A stretch of 64,000 nt of DNA, taken from Alphaproteobacteria bacterium. GTDB lineage: Bacteria > Pseudomonadota > Alphaproteobacteria > Sphingomonadales > Sphingomonadaceae. The notes below the pieces were generated by a model, which made no database searches, was not told the origin of the DNA, and was given only the letters and a program-made list of their open reading frames with translations. Of this stretch, positions 32,490 through 42,219 are shown in pieces; position 1 is the stretch's first letter; every line of letters begins with the position of its first letter. Location of the stretch: positions 1-64,000 of the forward strand of contig JAHJIJ010000022.1 of assembly GCA_018823325.1 (NCBI GenBank), written 5' to 3'. Position numbers and translations under genes: made by a program.

Positions 32490-33791
32490 ATGCACCGATC
32501 ACTCGCGGCTTTGCTAGCCGCGACCGCTTGCGCGAGCATCGCGCAAGCTCAAACCGGGCCGCTGGCTGAGGCCAGGCCGGCGCAGCAACAAAGCAGGTCG
32601 CCCGCACTGACGGGGTCGGCTTTTACTGTTGACCGTGCTCTCGAACTCGCGGGCGCCGTATCGCCAGCGCTTGAGGCAGCCTCGGCGGACATCCGCGCGG
32701 CGGAAGCCGGACGCCAAGTTGCGGGCCTACGTCCCAATCCGAGCGTCACGGTCGAGGCTGAAAATGTCGCCGGCTCCGGCCAGTATCGCGGAACACAGAG
32801 CCTTGAAGCGACGACATCGCTTACGTTGCCGATCGAACTGGGCGGCAAGCGATCGGCGCGGATCGCCGTCGCCGACGCCCGGACGAACCGGGCGACGATA
32901 CAGGCGGCGATCGCGCAAGCCGATCTCCGGCTCAGTGTCGTGCGCGCCTATGCGGAGGCCGCCTCGGCGGAGCGCCGACTTGTCACAGCCGAGGATCAGG
33001 CCCGGATTGCTGATGAAGCACTAAGAGCCGCCCGTGTGCGTGTGCAAGCGGGTCGTGCTTCGCCACTTGAAGCCGAGAGAGCGAACGTGGCGAGGGTCAA
33101 CGCCGACGCTGCGCTGTTGCGTGAGGAACGGGCCGTCGCAGTCGCACGGTTCACCCTGTCACGCATTATCGGCCAGCCAATTTCGGGACCACTCGATGCA
33201 GACTGGTTCTCCCGAATCCCGGCGACCTATGGCCCGTTACGGCCGATAGAGAGCGCGGGCACGCTCGTGATGGCGGCAGCCAATGCCGATTTCACCATCG
33301 CCGATGCGGGTGTGCGGCTCGCCCGCTCGCAGCGCGTGCCGGATCTGACTCTTGGGGCCGGCGCTCGCCGGTTAGAGCAGACCAACGACACAGCGGCTAT
33401 CTTCAGCATGTCGATCCCGATCCCGTTGTTCAACAACGGGCGCGCGGCCTTGAACCAAGCAACTGCTGAACGGCAGCGTGCCGATGCGCAGCGGCGTCTC
33501 ACAGCGCTCGATGTCGATCAGGCCATCGCGCGCGCTCAAGCCGATGCCGCCAACGCAGCCACCAGCGCGGCAGCGGCCAGCGGTCCCGCACTCGCGGCGG
33601 CCGAAGAAGCCGCCCGCATAGCCCGCATCGGCTATCGGGAGGGGAAGTTCGGCCAGCTCGATTTGCTCGATGCCGAACGGACGCTCGCCGCGACGCGGGC
33701 GGCGGCTATCGACGCGCTGCTCTCCTACCACATCGCCCAGGCGCAGCTTGAGCGGCTTACCGCCCGCGCGCCGACCACACAGGGGGAATGA
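32490..33791 (+). CDS. czcC: CzcC outer-membrane factor
   Basis: A 433-residue TolC-family protein with a signal peptide (MHRSLAALLAATACASIAQAQ). Two repeats of the outer-membrane-efflux helices follow (ALELAGAVSPALEAASADIRAAEAGRQ; AIARAQADAANAATSAAAASGP). It forms the exit channel of the Czc pump. CAGGAG lies at good distance before the ATG. The stop overlaps the first possible czcB codon by four bases. Confidence 0.9.
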   Translation: MHRSLAALLAATACASIAQAQTGPLAEARPAQQQSRSPALTGSAFTVDRALELAGAVSPALEAASADIRAAEAGRQVAGLRPNPSVTVEAENVAGSGQYRGTQSLEATTSLTLPIELGGKRSARIAVADARTNRATIQAAIAQADLRLSVVRAYAEAASAERRLVTAEDQARIADEALRAARVRVQAGRASPLEAERANVARVNADAALLREERAVAVARFTLSRIIGQPISGPLDADWFSRIPATYGPLRPIESAGTLVMAAANADFTIADAGVRLARSQRVPDLTLGAGARRLEQTNDTAAIFSMSIPIPLFNNGRAALNQATAERQRADAQRRLTALDVDQAIARAQADAANAATSAAAASGPALAAAEEAARIARIGYREGKFGQLDLLDAERTLAATRAAAIDALLSYHIAQAQLERLTARAPTTQGE

Positions 33792-33793
33792 TA

Positions 33794-34945
33794 ATGAAAA
33801 CCCGTACCATAGCGGCGTTGCCGCTTACGTTGGCCGCATTGCTGATGGCCGGATGCTCTGGCGGCGAGAAGACGGCTGATGATGCGCAGAATGCTGCCTC
33901 GGCCGCAGAAGAAGGTCATGCCGATGAAGAAGGCGAAATCGACCTTAGCGCCGATCAGATTCGCAAGGCTGGCATTGAGACAGTGCGCGTCATCCGCAGC
34001 GGCGGCGGCGCGTTGACCCTCCCGGCAACGATCGAAGGCGACCCACAAGGGATGCAGGTCGTTTCCGCCGCCATCGGCGGTCGTGTCGTCTCGCTCACCC
34101 GCAACCTGGGCCAGTCAGTCGGACGCGGGCAGACGCTCGCTATCATCGAAAGCCGCGAGGCGGCATCACTCAACGCCGAGATCGAGGCGGCGCGCGCGAG
34201 GCTGGCGCTGGCCGAAAGCAACCTTCGTCGTGAGCAGCGCCTGTTCAACGAGTGCGTGTCGCCCGAACAGGATCTGATCGCGGCACGCACGGCAGCCACC
34301 GAAGCGCGTATCGCGCTACGTCTCGCGCAGCAGCAGGTGTCGGCGGCGGGCGGCGGCGGAGGCGCGCTCAATCGCATCGCGATCAGCGCGCCCCTCTCGG
34401 GGCAGGTCGTCGCGCGCAGCGTGACGCTGGGTCAGACAGTCGCGGCCGATGCGGAACTGTTCCGTGTCGCCAATCTTGGGCGTGTCGCGGTCACGCTGGC
34501 CCTGTCGCCGACAGACGCCGGCAAGGTGCGACCTGGTTCGCAGATCGAAATCGTCTCGGGCGATCGCCGATCGGTGGCACGGGTCGATTTCGTCTCGCCC
34601 ATCTTGGACGAAACCACGCGGCTCGCCAGCGTGATCGCGGTCATCGACAACCGCGCGGGCCAATGGCGTGTGGGCGAGCCGGTCACGGCGTCGATCCAGC
34701 TTCCCGGCGGCGGCCCGGCGGCGCTGCTTGTGCCGCAAAGCGCGGTGCAGACGGTCGAAGGCCGGTCCACCGTGTTCGTGCGCACCGATCATGGCTTTAG
34801 GGCCACCCCCATCACGCTCGGAAACCCAAGCGGCGACAATGTGGTCGTGACGTCGGGGCTCAAGGGCGACGAACAGCTCGCCGGCCCCAACAGCTTCACC
34901 CTCAAGGCTGAGCTCGGGAAGGGCGAAGCGGAGCATGGGCATTGA
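33794..34945 (+). CDS. czcB: CzcB periplasmic adaptor
   Basis: A 383-residue membrane-fusion protein. The N-terminus is lipoprotein-like (LMAGCSGGEKT). A short His/Glu segment (EEGHADEEGE) precedes two lipoyl halves (IGGRVVSLTRNLGQSVGRGQTLAIIES; ISAPLSGQVVARSVTLGQTV) around a coiled-coil hairpin. The C-terminus ends AEHGH. It links CzcA and CzcC in the periplasm. The ATG at 33794 has GGGGGA six bases upstream; an ATG at 33788 overlaps the czcC stop but lacks room for a ribosome site. Confidence 0.92.
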   Translation: MKTRTIAALPLTLAALLMAGCSGGEKTADDAQNAASAAEEGHADEEGEIDLSADQIRKAGIETVRVIRSGGGALTLPATIEGDPQGMQVVSAAIGGRVVSLTRNLGQSVGRGQTLAIIESREAASLNAEIEAARARLALAESNLRREQRLFNECVSPEQDLIAARTAATEARIALRLAQQQVSAAGGGGGALNRIAISAPLSGQVVARSVTLGQTVAADAELFRVANLGRVAVTLALSPTDAGKVRPGSQIEIVSGDRRSVARVDFVSPILDETTRLASVIAVIDNRAGQWRVGEPVTASIQLPGGGPAALLVPQSAVQTVEGRSTVFVRTDHGFRATPITLGNPSGDNVVVTSGLKGDEQLAGPNSFTLKAELGKGEAEHGH

Positions 34946-34947
34946 TC

Positions 34948-37900
34948 ATGATCGATCGCATCGTCACATTTTCCGTCGAGCGTCGCTGGTTCGTCCTGCT
35001 CATGACGCTCATCGCCGCGGCCATCGGAGGCTGGGCGCTTTCTCGCCTGCCGATCGACGCTGTTCCCGACATCACCAACAATCAGGTGCAGGTAAACATC
35101 AGCGCGCCGGCCCTTTCACCCGAGCTGGTCGAGAAGCAAATCGCCTTTCCGATCGAAACCGCGCTCGCCGGTGTTCCCGGTCTTGAATATACCCGCTCGC
35201 TTAGCCGCAACGGCTTTGCCCAGGTCACGGCCGTATTCACGGATTCGACCGACATCTACTTCGCCCGCCAGCAAGTGTCCGAGCGGCTGCGCGTCGCCGA
35301 GGAAAGCCTACCCGAAGGTGCGGTTCCAACCATGGGGCCGATCGCGACAGGCCTGGGCGAAGTCTATATGTGGACGGTCCATTTCATGCATCGGAAGGAG
35401 GACAAGCACAAGCCGGGCGAGCCCGGCATGCAACCCGATGGCAGCTACATCACGCCGGAGGGCGACCGTCTCGTCAGCGAGGCCGATCAGGCGACCTATC
35501 TGCGCACCACGCAGGATTGGATCGTCGCGCCGCTGCTCAAGAACACACCGGGCCTTGCCGGCGTCGACTCGATCGGCGGCTATGTGAAGCAGTTTCAGGT
35601 CATTCCCGATGTCCAGCGGCTTGCCGCCTTGGGGCTGAACCTGACCGACCTCGCCCGCGCACTTGAAGAGAATAATGTCGGCGTCGGTGCCGGCGTGGTC
35701 GATCGTGGTGGAGAGGGCCTGGCCGTCCGCTCCGATGCGCGCATCCGCAATGTCAGCGAGCTGGCCGGGACCGTCATCGCGACCCGCGAAGGCACGCCGA
35801 TCCGGCTCGACCAGGTGGCGCAAGTGCGTCTCGGCCAAGCGATCCGCTACGGCTCCGCGTCTGAGAACGGCAAGGAGGTCGTGGTCGGGACCGCCATCAT
35901 GCGGATCGGCGAGAACAGCCGCACGGTCGCCTCTGCGGTCGCGGAACGGATCGGCGAAATCAACGCCTCGCTGCCGACTGATGTGGTCATACAACCGGTG
36001 CTCGATCGCACTGCGCTGGTCAATTCAACGATCAAGACGGTGGCGAAGAATCTATCCGAAGGCGCGCTGCTCGTCATCGTCGTGCTGTTCGTCCTGCTCG
36101 GCAATTTCCGGGCGGCGCTGATCGCGGCGCTAGTCATTCCGATCACTATGGCCATGACCAGCTTCGGCATGTTGCAAGGCGGTGTCTCTGCCAATCTGAT
36201 GAGCCTTGGCGCGTTGGACTTCGGTCTTATTGTCGATGGCGCGGTCATCATCGTTGAAAACGCGCTGCGGCGGATCGCCGAACGACAACATCACTATGGC
36301 CGCACGCTTGCGCTCGAGGAACGGCTGTCCGTCGTTGCTCAGGCCGCGCGCGAGATGATCCGCCCTTCCGTGTTCGGGCAGGCAATCATCATCCTCGTCT
36401 ATGTGCCGCTGCTCACGCTCACAGGTGTTGAGGGCAAGACCTTCACGCCGATGGCGATGACAGTCATCATCGCACTCGTCTTCGCCTTCATCCTCTCACT
36501 GACCTTCGTGCCGGCCATGCTCGCCATCTGGCTGTCGAAGCCCGTCGAGGAAAAGGAAGGCCGGATCATGACGTGGCTCAAGCGCAAATATGAGCCGGGA
36601 CTTGACCGCGCGATGAAGCGGCCGACGCTCACCATGGGCGTCGGTGTCGGCGCGTTTCTTGCCGCCATCCTCACCTTCTCGTTCCTAGGCCAGGAGTTTC
36701 TGCCCCAGCTCGACGAGGGCGATTTGACCGCCCAAGTGCTCCGCGTGCCGGGGACGTCAATCGATCAGAGTCAGGCGATGCAGTCGCGGATCGAGCGCGA
36801 GATCGGCAAGCTGCCCGAAGTGCGGTTCGTTTTCTCAAAAACGGGCACGGCGGAACTCGCCGCCGACCCCATGCCCCCTAACATTTCGGACACCTTCATC
36901 ATCATGAAGCCACGCGACGAATGGCCGGACTCGGGGCTCAGCAAGACTGACTTGGTGGCGAAGGTCGAGAAGACGCTTGAAAGTCTACCGGGCGGTGCGT
37001 TCGAGATCACCCAGCCCATTCAGATGCGCTTCAACGAGCTAATCGCCGGCGTGCGCGGCGACCTCGCGGTGAAGGTGTTCGGCGACGACACCGACGCCAT
37101 GAATTCGACAGCCAATGCCATTGCGGCCGTGTTGCGCAAGACGGAAGGCGCCGTTGACGTTCGGGTGGAGCAGACCGAGGGCCTGCCCATGCTCGACATT
37201 CAGCCGCGCCGCGACATCATGTCGAGGCTCGGTATCACCGCGCAGACCGTGCAGGACACGATCTCGGCTGCGATCGGTGGCCGAGATGCTGGTATGATCT
37301 TCGAGGGCGATCGGCGGTTCGCCGTCACCATCCGCCTGTCGGATGTGGCACGCGCCAATCTGCAAACGCTCGGTCAGGTCCCGGTACCGCTGCCGAACGG
37401 CGGGTTCGTGCCGCTTCAAAGCGTGGCCGACATCGGCGTCACCGATGGTCCCAACCAGATCAGCCGCGAGAACGGCAAGCGGCGTGTCGTGGTGCAGGCG
37501 AACGTGCGTGGCCGTGACGTAGCTGGCGTGGTTGCCGATGCGCAGGCCGCAATTGCGAGCGAGGTGCGTCTGCCTGCTGGGCAGTATCTCGATTGGGGCG
37601 GCCAGTTCGAGAACCTGCAATCAGCGACCGAGCGGCTGATGCTGGTGGTGCCGGGCTGTTTCGTGCTGATCATGCTCTTGCTTTACGGGGCACTCGGCAG
37701 CGTGCGCGACGCCGCGATCGTGTTCACCGGCGTGCCGCTGGCGCTGGTGGGGGGCGTGCTCGCCCTGTTCCTGCGAGGCATGCCCTTCTCGATCTCGGCG
37801 GCGGTCGGGTTCATCGCGTTGTCCGGCATCGCCGTCCTGAACGGGCTCGTCATGGTAACGTCGATCCAGGAACTGATGGCCCGAGGTATGGACCGATCGG

Positions 37901-38184
37901 AAGCAGCCTATGAAGGCGCGATGATGCGGTTACGCCCCGTGGTCATGACGGCACTGGTCGCGTCGCTCGGCTTCGTACCCATGGCGATCGCATCGGGTGC
38001 GGGCGCGGAAGTGCAAAAGCCACTGGCGACGGTTGTCATCGGGGGCCTCATCTCGGCGACCCTGCTGACCCTGTTCCTACTGCCGACGCTTTACGCCCGG
38101 TATGGGCGCAGGGAGATGGACATTCCAGCGCCCGACAAGCGGCCCGATGCACCGACGCCTGATCTCGCCGAGGCTCCGCTGTGA
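34948..38184 (+). CDS. czcA: CzcA cation-proton antiporter (HME-RND)
   Basis: A 1078-residue inner-membrane RND pump. TM4 has DFGLIVDGAVIIVEN starting at Asp424, the signature of Zn/Co/Cd-type CzcA proteins. RND landmarks include the N-terminal DIVTFSVERRWF-like start, two periplasmic loops and a C-terminal GMPFSISAAVGFIALSGIAVLNG segment. It exports divalent cations from the periplasm using protons. The ATG at 34948 was chosen; a TTG two codons earlier overlaps the czcB stop region. Two hairpins follow the gene. Confidence 0.94.
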   Translation: MIDRIVTFSVERRWFVLLMTLIAAAIGGWALSRLPIDAVPDITNNQVQVNISAPALSPELVEKQIAFPIETALAGVPGLEYTRSLSRNGFAQVTAVFTDSTDIYFARQQVSERLRVAEESLPEGAVPTMGPIATGLGEVYMWTVHFMHRKEDKHKPGEPGMQPDGSYITPEGDRLVSEADQATYLRTTQDWIVAPLLKNTPGLAGVDSIGGYVKQFQVIPDVQRLAALGLNLTDLARALEENNVGVGAGVVDRGGEGLAVRSDARIRNVSELAGTVIATREGTPIRLDQVAQVRLGQAIRYGSASENGKEVVVGTAIMRIGENSRTVASAVAERIGEINASLPTDVVIQPVLDRTALVNSTIKTVAKNLSEGALLVIVVLFVLLGNFRAALIAALVIPITMAMTSFGMLQGGVSANLMSLGALDFGLIVDGAVIIVENALRRIAERQHHYGRTLALEERLSVVAQAAREMIRPSVFGQAIIILVYVPLLTLTGVEGKTFTPMAMTVIIALVFAFILSLTFVPAMLAIWLSKPVEEKEGRIMTWLKRKYEPGLDRAMKRPTLTMGVGVGAFLAAILTFSFLGQEFLPQLDEGDLTAQVLRVPGTSIDQSQAMQSRIEREIGKLPEVRFVFSKTGTAELAADPMPPNISDTFIIMKPRDEWPDSGLSKTDLVAKVEKTLESLPGGAFEITQPIQMRFNELIAGVRGDLAVKVFGDDTDAMNSTANAIAAVLRKTEGAVDVRVEQTEGLPMLDIQPRRDIMSRLGITAQTVQDTISAAIGGRDAGMIFEGDRRFAVTIRLSDVARANLQTLGQVPVPLPNGGFVPLQSVADIGVTDGPNQISRENGKRRVVVQANVRGRDVAGVVADAQAAIASEVRLPAGQYLDWGGQFENLQSATERLMLVVPGCFVLIMLLLYGALGSVRDAAIVFTGVPLALVGGVLALFLRGMPFSISAAVGFIALSGIAVLNGLVMVTSIQELMARGMDRSEAAYEGAMMRLRPVVMTALVASLGFVPMAIASGAGAEVQKPLATVVIGGLISATLLTLFLLPTLYARYGRREMDIPAPDKRPDAPTPDLAEAPL

Positions 38185-38199
38185 GCCTCGGCGGCCGTC

Positions 38200-38257
38200 G
38201 CATCCCCACAATGGGGATGCACGGTGTTCAGCGGCGGGCGGCTTTGCCGTCCGCCGC
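38200..38257. terminator. Tandem hairpins between czcA and SRPBCC gene
   Basis: Hairpin one is GCATCCCC-N5-GGGGATGC (38200-38220). Hairpin two is GCGGCGGGCGGC-TTT-GCCGTCCGCCGC (38231-38257), with one G-U pair. Neither has a T-run. They could set polarity between the czc genes and the downstream transporters. Confidence 0.5.
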
Positions 38258-38287
38258 ACTGGACACCAGCGGAAGGTCTATCCGGGC

Positions 38288-38785
38288 ATGAAGGAAACAA
38301 CCTCTTTCGCGCTGACCATCACCCCGATCCGGGCTTGGACCCATATCGTGGACCTACCCACGTTCGCGCTGTGGCATCCAAGTTATCGCTTTCGAGGAAT
38401 CGCCGCGCCGGATGCCGACGTCAGCCTTACTTTCTCCCTGCTCAAGGGAGAGCTGCCGCTGACAGCCGAAGCTAAGATCATTGCCTACGAACGGGCTCAC
38501 CGGCTCGCCTGGCAGACCGGCTTTGGTGGGATATTTGCCCTTCGCGAGGAATATGCATTCGCCGGAGCCGGCGCGCAGACACAGGTGCGCCATACGATCG
38601 CTGTGGAAGGGGTGCTTAGCCCGCTTGGCTATTTGGCGCGGCGCGGCCTGCGCAAAACCATGCAGGCTCAAGATGCGGCATTAATCCGCTATCTCACCAA
38701 GGAGGTGCGCGGCAACGGCCTCAGCGTGAATCGCCATCGCCGCCTGTTTCGCAAGACGCAGCTCGCGCGAAAGACGACCCAATGA
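38288..38785 (+). CDS. SRPBCC (START-like) domain protein
   Basis: A 165-residue soluble protein with the helix-grip pattern of SRPBCC proteins: ITPIRAWTHIVDLPTFALWHPSYRFRG, then beta strands and a long C-terminal helix (YLARRGLRKTMQAQDAALIRYL). The family binds hydrophobic ligands in a deep cavity. No metal-binding residues stand out, so its job in a metal cluster is unknown. It is translationally coupled to the CDF gene by an ATGA overlap. A start at 38288 fits the fold; the frame is open upstream, but that part overlaps czcA. Confidence 0.72.
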   Translation: MKETTSFALTITPIRAWTHIVDLPTFALWHPSYRFRGIAAPDADVSLTFSLLKGELPLTAEAKIIAYERAHRLAWQTGFGGIFALREEYAFAGAGAQTQVRHTIAVEGVLSPLGYLARRGLRKTMQAQDAALIRYLTKEVRGNGLSVNRHRRLFRKTQLARKTTQ

Positions 38786-39390
38786 CTGACTTTGCTTCCT
38801 CGATCACGGACGCGGAGCGCCGCACGCTCTGGATTGTGCTGGTCCTCAACGCGGCGATCGCGCTTGCCTTTCTAATCGCCGGCGTCAGCGGCGATTCCAG
38901 CGCGCTGCTCGCCAATGGCCTCGACAACCTGTCGGACGCCGCCGTCTATGCGCTGAGCCTGATCGCGCTCAGCCGGGGCACGAAATGGAAGACCCGCGCC
39001 GCAGGTGTGTCGGGCGTCATGCTCCTGATCTTCGCCGGCGGCATCCTGCTCGATGTGGGGCGGCGATACCTTCAGGGAAGCGAGCCGATCGGCGGCACCA
39101 TGATGGCGATGTCGGCGGTCGCGGCAGTCGTGAACTATATCTGCCTCCGGCTGCTGCAACGGCTGCGCAAGCCCGACGTCAATCTGCGCGCGGCGACCAC
39201 ATTCAGCTTCAACGATTTCATCTCGAACGGCGGGATTCTGGTCGCCGGACTACTCGTTTGGTGGCTGGGTTCCAACTGGCCCGATCTGCTGGTTGGCTTC
39301 CTCACCGCGATTATCGCCGTGAAGGGCGGCATCGAGATCCTGCGCGACACGCGAAAGGAAGCGCGTCAGGCCAAGGAAGAAACCCGATGA
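38782..39390 (+). CDS. CDF-like cation transporter without C-terminal domain
   Basis: A 202-residue, six-segment membrane protein. TM2 has ANGLDNLSDAAVYAL and TM5 has FSFNDFISNGG; these Asn/Asp positions match the metal-site helices of cation diffusion facilitators. The usual cytoplasmic metal-binding domain (about 90 residues) is absent: the chain ends with a charged helix (RDTRKEARQAKEETR). It probably exports divalent cations from the cytoplasm by proton exchange. Its ATG overlaps the SRPBCC stop. Confidence 0.85.
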   Translation: MTDFASSITDAERRTLWIVLVLNAAIALAFLIAGVSGDSSALLANGLDNLSDAAVYALSLIALSRGTKWKTRAAGVSGVMLLIFAGGILLDVGRRYLQGSEPIGGTMMAMSAVAAVVNYICLRLLQRLRKPDVNLRAATTFSFNDFISNGGILVAGLLVWWLGSNWPDLLVGFLTAIIAVKGGIEILRDTRKEARQAKEETR

Positions 39391-39472
39391 GCGCCAAAGT
39401 TATCGGTGGCCGCACAAAAATGGCGGGCCTCTTCGCTTCACCACAAAATCGCGCTCCGCGAAGGAGAACATC

Positions 39473-41974
39473 ATGATCGAAAAACTTCGGCTCGATATTC
39501 CTGTCCTCCTCCCCGACGTTACGAACGCAGCCGACGCCTGTGTCAAAAGGCTCGTCGGCTCGTTGGAAGGACGTCCCGGTGTCGAACAGGCCCATGTGGT
39601 AGCGCCCGAAGCGGACGCTCCCGCAATGCTCTGCATCCACTTTGATCCCGAAGTGGTGTCGCTCTCGCGCATCCGTGAGCTAGCGCACGCTTCGGGCGCA
39701 GAAATTGGTGATCGCTTCGGACATGCGATCTGGCAGGTCGACGGCATGACCCATCAACGCCGCGCTCGCACGCTGGGCGATCGGCTGCGCGGCCTCCCCG
39801 GCGTCCTTGAGGCAGAGGCCAATGTGTCGGGTCTGGTGCGGGTGGAGTTCGATCGGTCGGCAACATCGCAAGAGTCGATTTTGAAGGCGCTGCGCGACGC
39901 TGGCGCTCGACCGACCTACGAGAAGGCTGCCAAGCTCGTGTCGACCGCGCCAGAGCGCGATTATGCAAAGGATCATGACCATCCTCCGGGGAAAAAGCAT
40001 GACCATGATCACGGTCATGGCGGTCTGCTCGGGCCGAATACTGAACTGATCTTCGCGCTCGCCTGCGGCGCGGCGCTGGGCATCGGCTTTGCACTCGAAA
40101 AGCTGGTCGCCGGCGCACCAGACTGGCTGCCGTTCGTGCTCTACGTTGCCGCCTACGCGTTTGGCGGTTTCTACACGCTGCGCGAGGCGATCGAAAGCCT
40201 TCGCCTGAAACGATTCGAGATCGACACGCTGATGCTGGTGGCCGCCGCCGGTGCGGCGGCGCTGGGGGCATGGGCGGAAGGGGCGCTGCTGCTGTTCCTG
40301 TTCAGCCTTGGCCATGCGCTCGAACATTATGCCATGGGCCGCGCCAAGCGCGCGATCGAAGCGCTGGCGGAGCTGGCGCCGCGCACCGCGATGGTGCGGC
40401 GTCCCGACGGCGCCACGAGCGAGGTTCCAGTCGAGAACCTGAAGCTTGGCGATATTGTCATCGTGAAGCCCGATGAGCGGGTCGCCGCCGACGGCTTCAT
40501 CGTTAAGGGCATAACCGCGATCAACCAGGCCCCCGTCACCGGCGAGAGCATGCCGGTCGATAAACGCCCCGTACAAGACGATGCGGCCGCCCGCCAAAAT
40601 CCCGATAGCGTGGACGCGGCAAGCCGCGTTTTCGTCGGCACTATCAATGGCAGCGGGCTTGTTGAAATCGAAGTCACCCGCCTGTCCAACGAAAGCACAC
40701 TTGCCAAGGTGGTGAAGCTGGTCAGCGAAGCCGAAACTCAGAAATCGCCGACACAACGCTTCACTGACCGTTTCGAGCGCTTCTTCGTGCCGGCGGTGCT
40801 GGTGCTCGCCTTTGTGTTGCTGTTCGCTTGGGTAGTGGTGGACGAACCTTTCCGCGACAGCTTCTACCGCGCCATGGCGGTGCTGGTAGCGGCGAGCCCC
40901 TGCGCGCTCGCCATCGCGACACCCAGCGCCGTTCTATCGGGGGTCGCACGCGCTGCGCGTGGCGGTGTCCTCATCAAGGGGGGCGCACCGCTCGAACTGC
41001 TCGGCTCGCTGGACGCGATCGCGTTTGATAAGACCGGCACGCTCACCAAGGGCGAGCCCCGGATACAAGAGATCATCACCGCCCCAGGGGTGACCAAGGA
41101 AGACCTCATGGCGGTCGCCGTAGCTGTCGAGAGCCTGAGCGATCATCCTCTCGCGCAGGCGATCGCGCGCGACGGCCGCGAGCATATTGGCGATAAGCCG
41201 ATACCGCAGGCCGACAACCTCAAGAGCCTGACAGGTCGCGGCGTTTCGGCTCTCGTCGGCCAGGAGGAAGTCCTGATCGGCAAGGCGGAGATGTTCGGCG
41301 CCGACGGCATCGCGCCGCTGTCGGCCGAAATGACGGCCGCGATCGAGAGGCTCCGCGAAGGCGGGCAAACGAGCATGGTCGTGCGCCGCGACGACAAGGA
41401 CATCGGCGCGATCGGCCTGCTCGACACGCCGCGCGAAGCGGCACGGACAGCGCTCGATGAGCTGCGCGCGATCGGCATCAAGCGAATGATTATGATTTCC
41501 GGTGATCACCAGCGCGCAGCCGATGCGATCGCCAGAAAAGTCGGAATTGATGAGGCATGGGGTGATCTTATGCCTGAAGACAAGGTAGACGCGATCAAGA
41601 AACTCCGTGCCGAAACCAAGGTCGCCATGGTGGGCGACGGTGTCAACGACGCACCTGCCATGGCGACGGCGACGGTCGGTATCGCCATGGGTGCTGCCGG
41701 GTCGGACGTCGCATTGGAAACGGCTGACGTTGCCCTTATGGCGGATGATCTTTCTCATTTGCCTTTCGCTGTCGGGCTCAGCCGGCGCACACGCTGGGTC
41801 ATCCGTCAAAACGTCTTTGTGAGCCTTGGCGTGGTCGCCTTCCTCGTCCCCGCGACTATCTTCGGACTTGGCATTGGTCCCGCGGTCGCGATGCACGAGG
41901 GTTCGACATTGCTCGTCGTGTTCAATGCCCTCCGGCTGCTTGCCTACCGCGACCGCGCAGACGCGATCTCGTAG
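39473..41974 (+). CDS. P1B-4-type heavy-metal-translocating ATPase
   Basis: An 833-residue P-type ATPase. TM6 carries SPCALAIATP (Ser475-Pro-Cys477), the phosphorylation site is DKTGT (Asp519), and HEGSTLLVVFNALRLL lies near the C-terminus. SPC with HEGS defines P1B-4 pumps (Co/Zn/Ni/Fe, including CzcP). The N-terminus has two domains shaped like HMA folds but lacking CxxC (VTNAADACVKRL; VDGMTHQRRARTL), then a His-rich linker (HDHPPGKKHDHDHGHG). It exports divalent metal from the cytoplasm and would feed the Czc system. GAAGGAGA precedes the ATG. Confidence 0.93.
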   Translation: MIEKLRLDIPVLLPDVTNAADACVKRLVGSLEGRPGVEQAHVVAPEADAPAMLCIHFDPEVVSLSRIRELAHASGAEIGDRFGHAIWQVDGMTHQRRARTLGDRLRGLPGVLEAEANVSGLVRVEFDRSATSQESILKALRDAGARPTYEKAAKLVSTAPERDYAKDHDHPPGKKHDHDHGHGGLLGPNTELIFALACGAALGIGFALEKLVAGAPDWLPFVLYVAAYAFGGFYTLREAIESLRLKRFEIDTLMLVAAAGAAALGAWAEGALLLFLFSLGHALEHYAMGRAKRAIEALAELAPRTAMVRRPDGATSEVPVENLKLGDIVIVKPDERVAADGFIVKGITAINQAPVTGESMPVDKRPVQDDAAARQNPDSVDAASRVFVGTINGSGLVEIEVTRLSNESTLAKVVKLVSEAETQKSPTQRFTDRFERFFVPAVLVLAFVLLFAWVVVDEPFRDSFYRAMAVLVAASPCALAIATPSAVLSGVARAARGGVLIKGGAPLELLGSLDAIAFDKTGTLTKGEPRIQEIITAPGVTKEDLMAVAVAVESLSDHPLAQAIARDGREHIGDKPIPQADNLKSLTGRGVSALVGQEEVLIGKAEMFGADGIAPLSAEMTAAIERLREGGQTSMVVRRDDKDIGAIGLLDTPREAARTALDELRAIGIKRMIMISGDHQRAADAIARKVGIDEAWGDLMPEDKVDAIKKLRAETKVAMVGDGVNDAPAMATATVGIAMGAAGSDVALETADVALMADDLSHLPFAVGLSRRTRWVIRQNVFVSLGVVAFLVPATIFGLGIGPAVAMHEGSTLLVVFNALRLLAYRDRADAIS

Positions 41975-42219
41975 GCTAGATGGAGGTTGTTGACCGGATA
42001 CAGCAATTTCCTGATAGTGATGGGAGCGGCGCGACACTGTCGGCCGATCCGCGGACCGGCTTCAACAGCCAAGCAACATATGGCTGAGGGAAGATCTATC
42101 CTCAGCCGGCTACCGCCCAGGGTTCTTTCTTAGACCAAGCGCGACGCCAAGTTTATTGGCGGCGTGGTCGGGGTCGTCGCAGTGCCGCGACTGAAGGAAA
42201 CTGAATGCGGCGCGTAAGA

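Noticed and set aside
40934..42037. A 367-codon minus-strand open frame
   Set aside because: It lies opposite the P1B-4 ATPase, including its phosphorylation site; shadow only.
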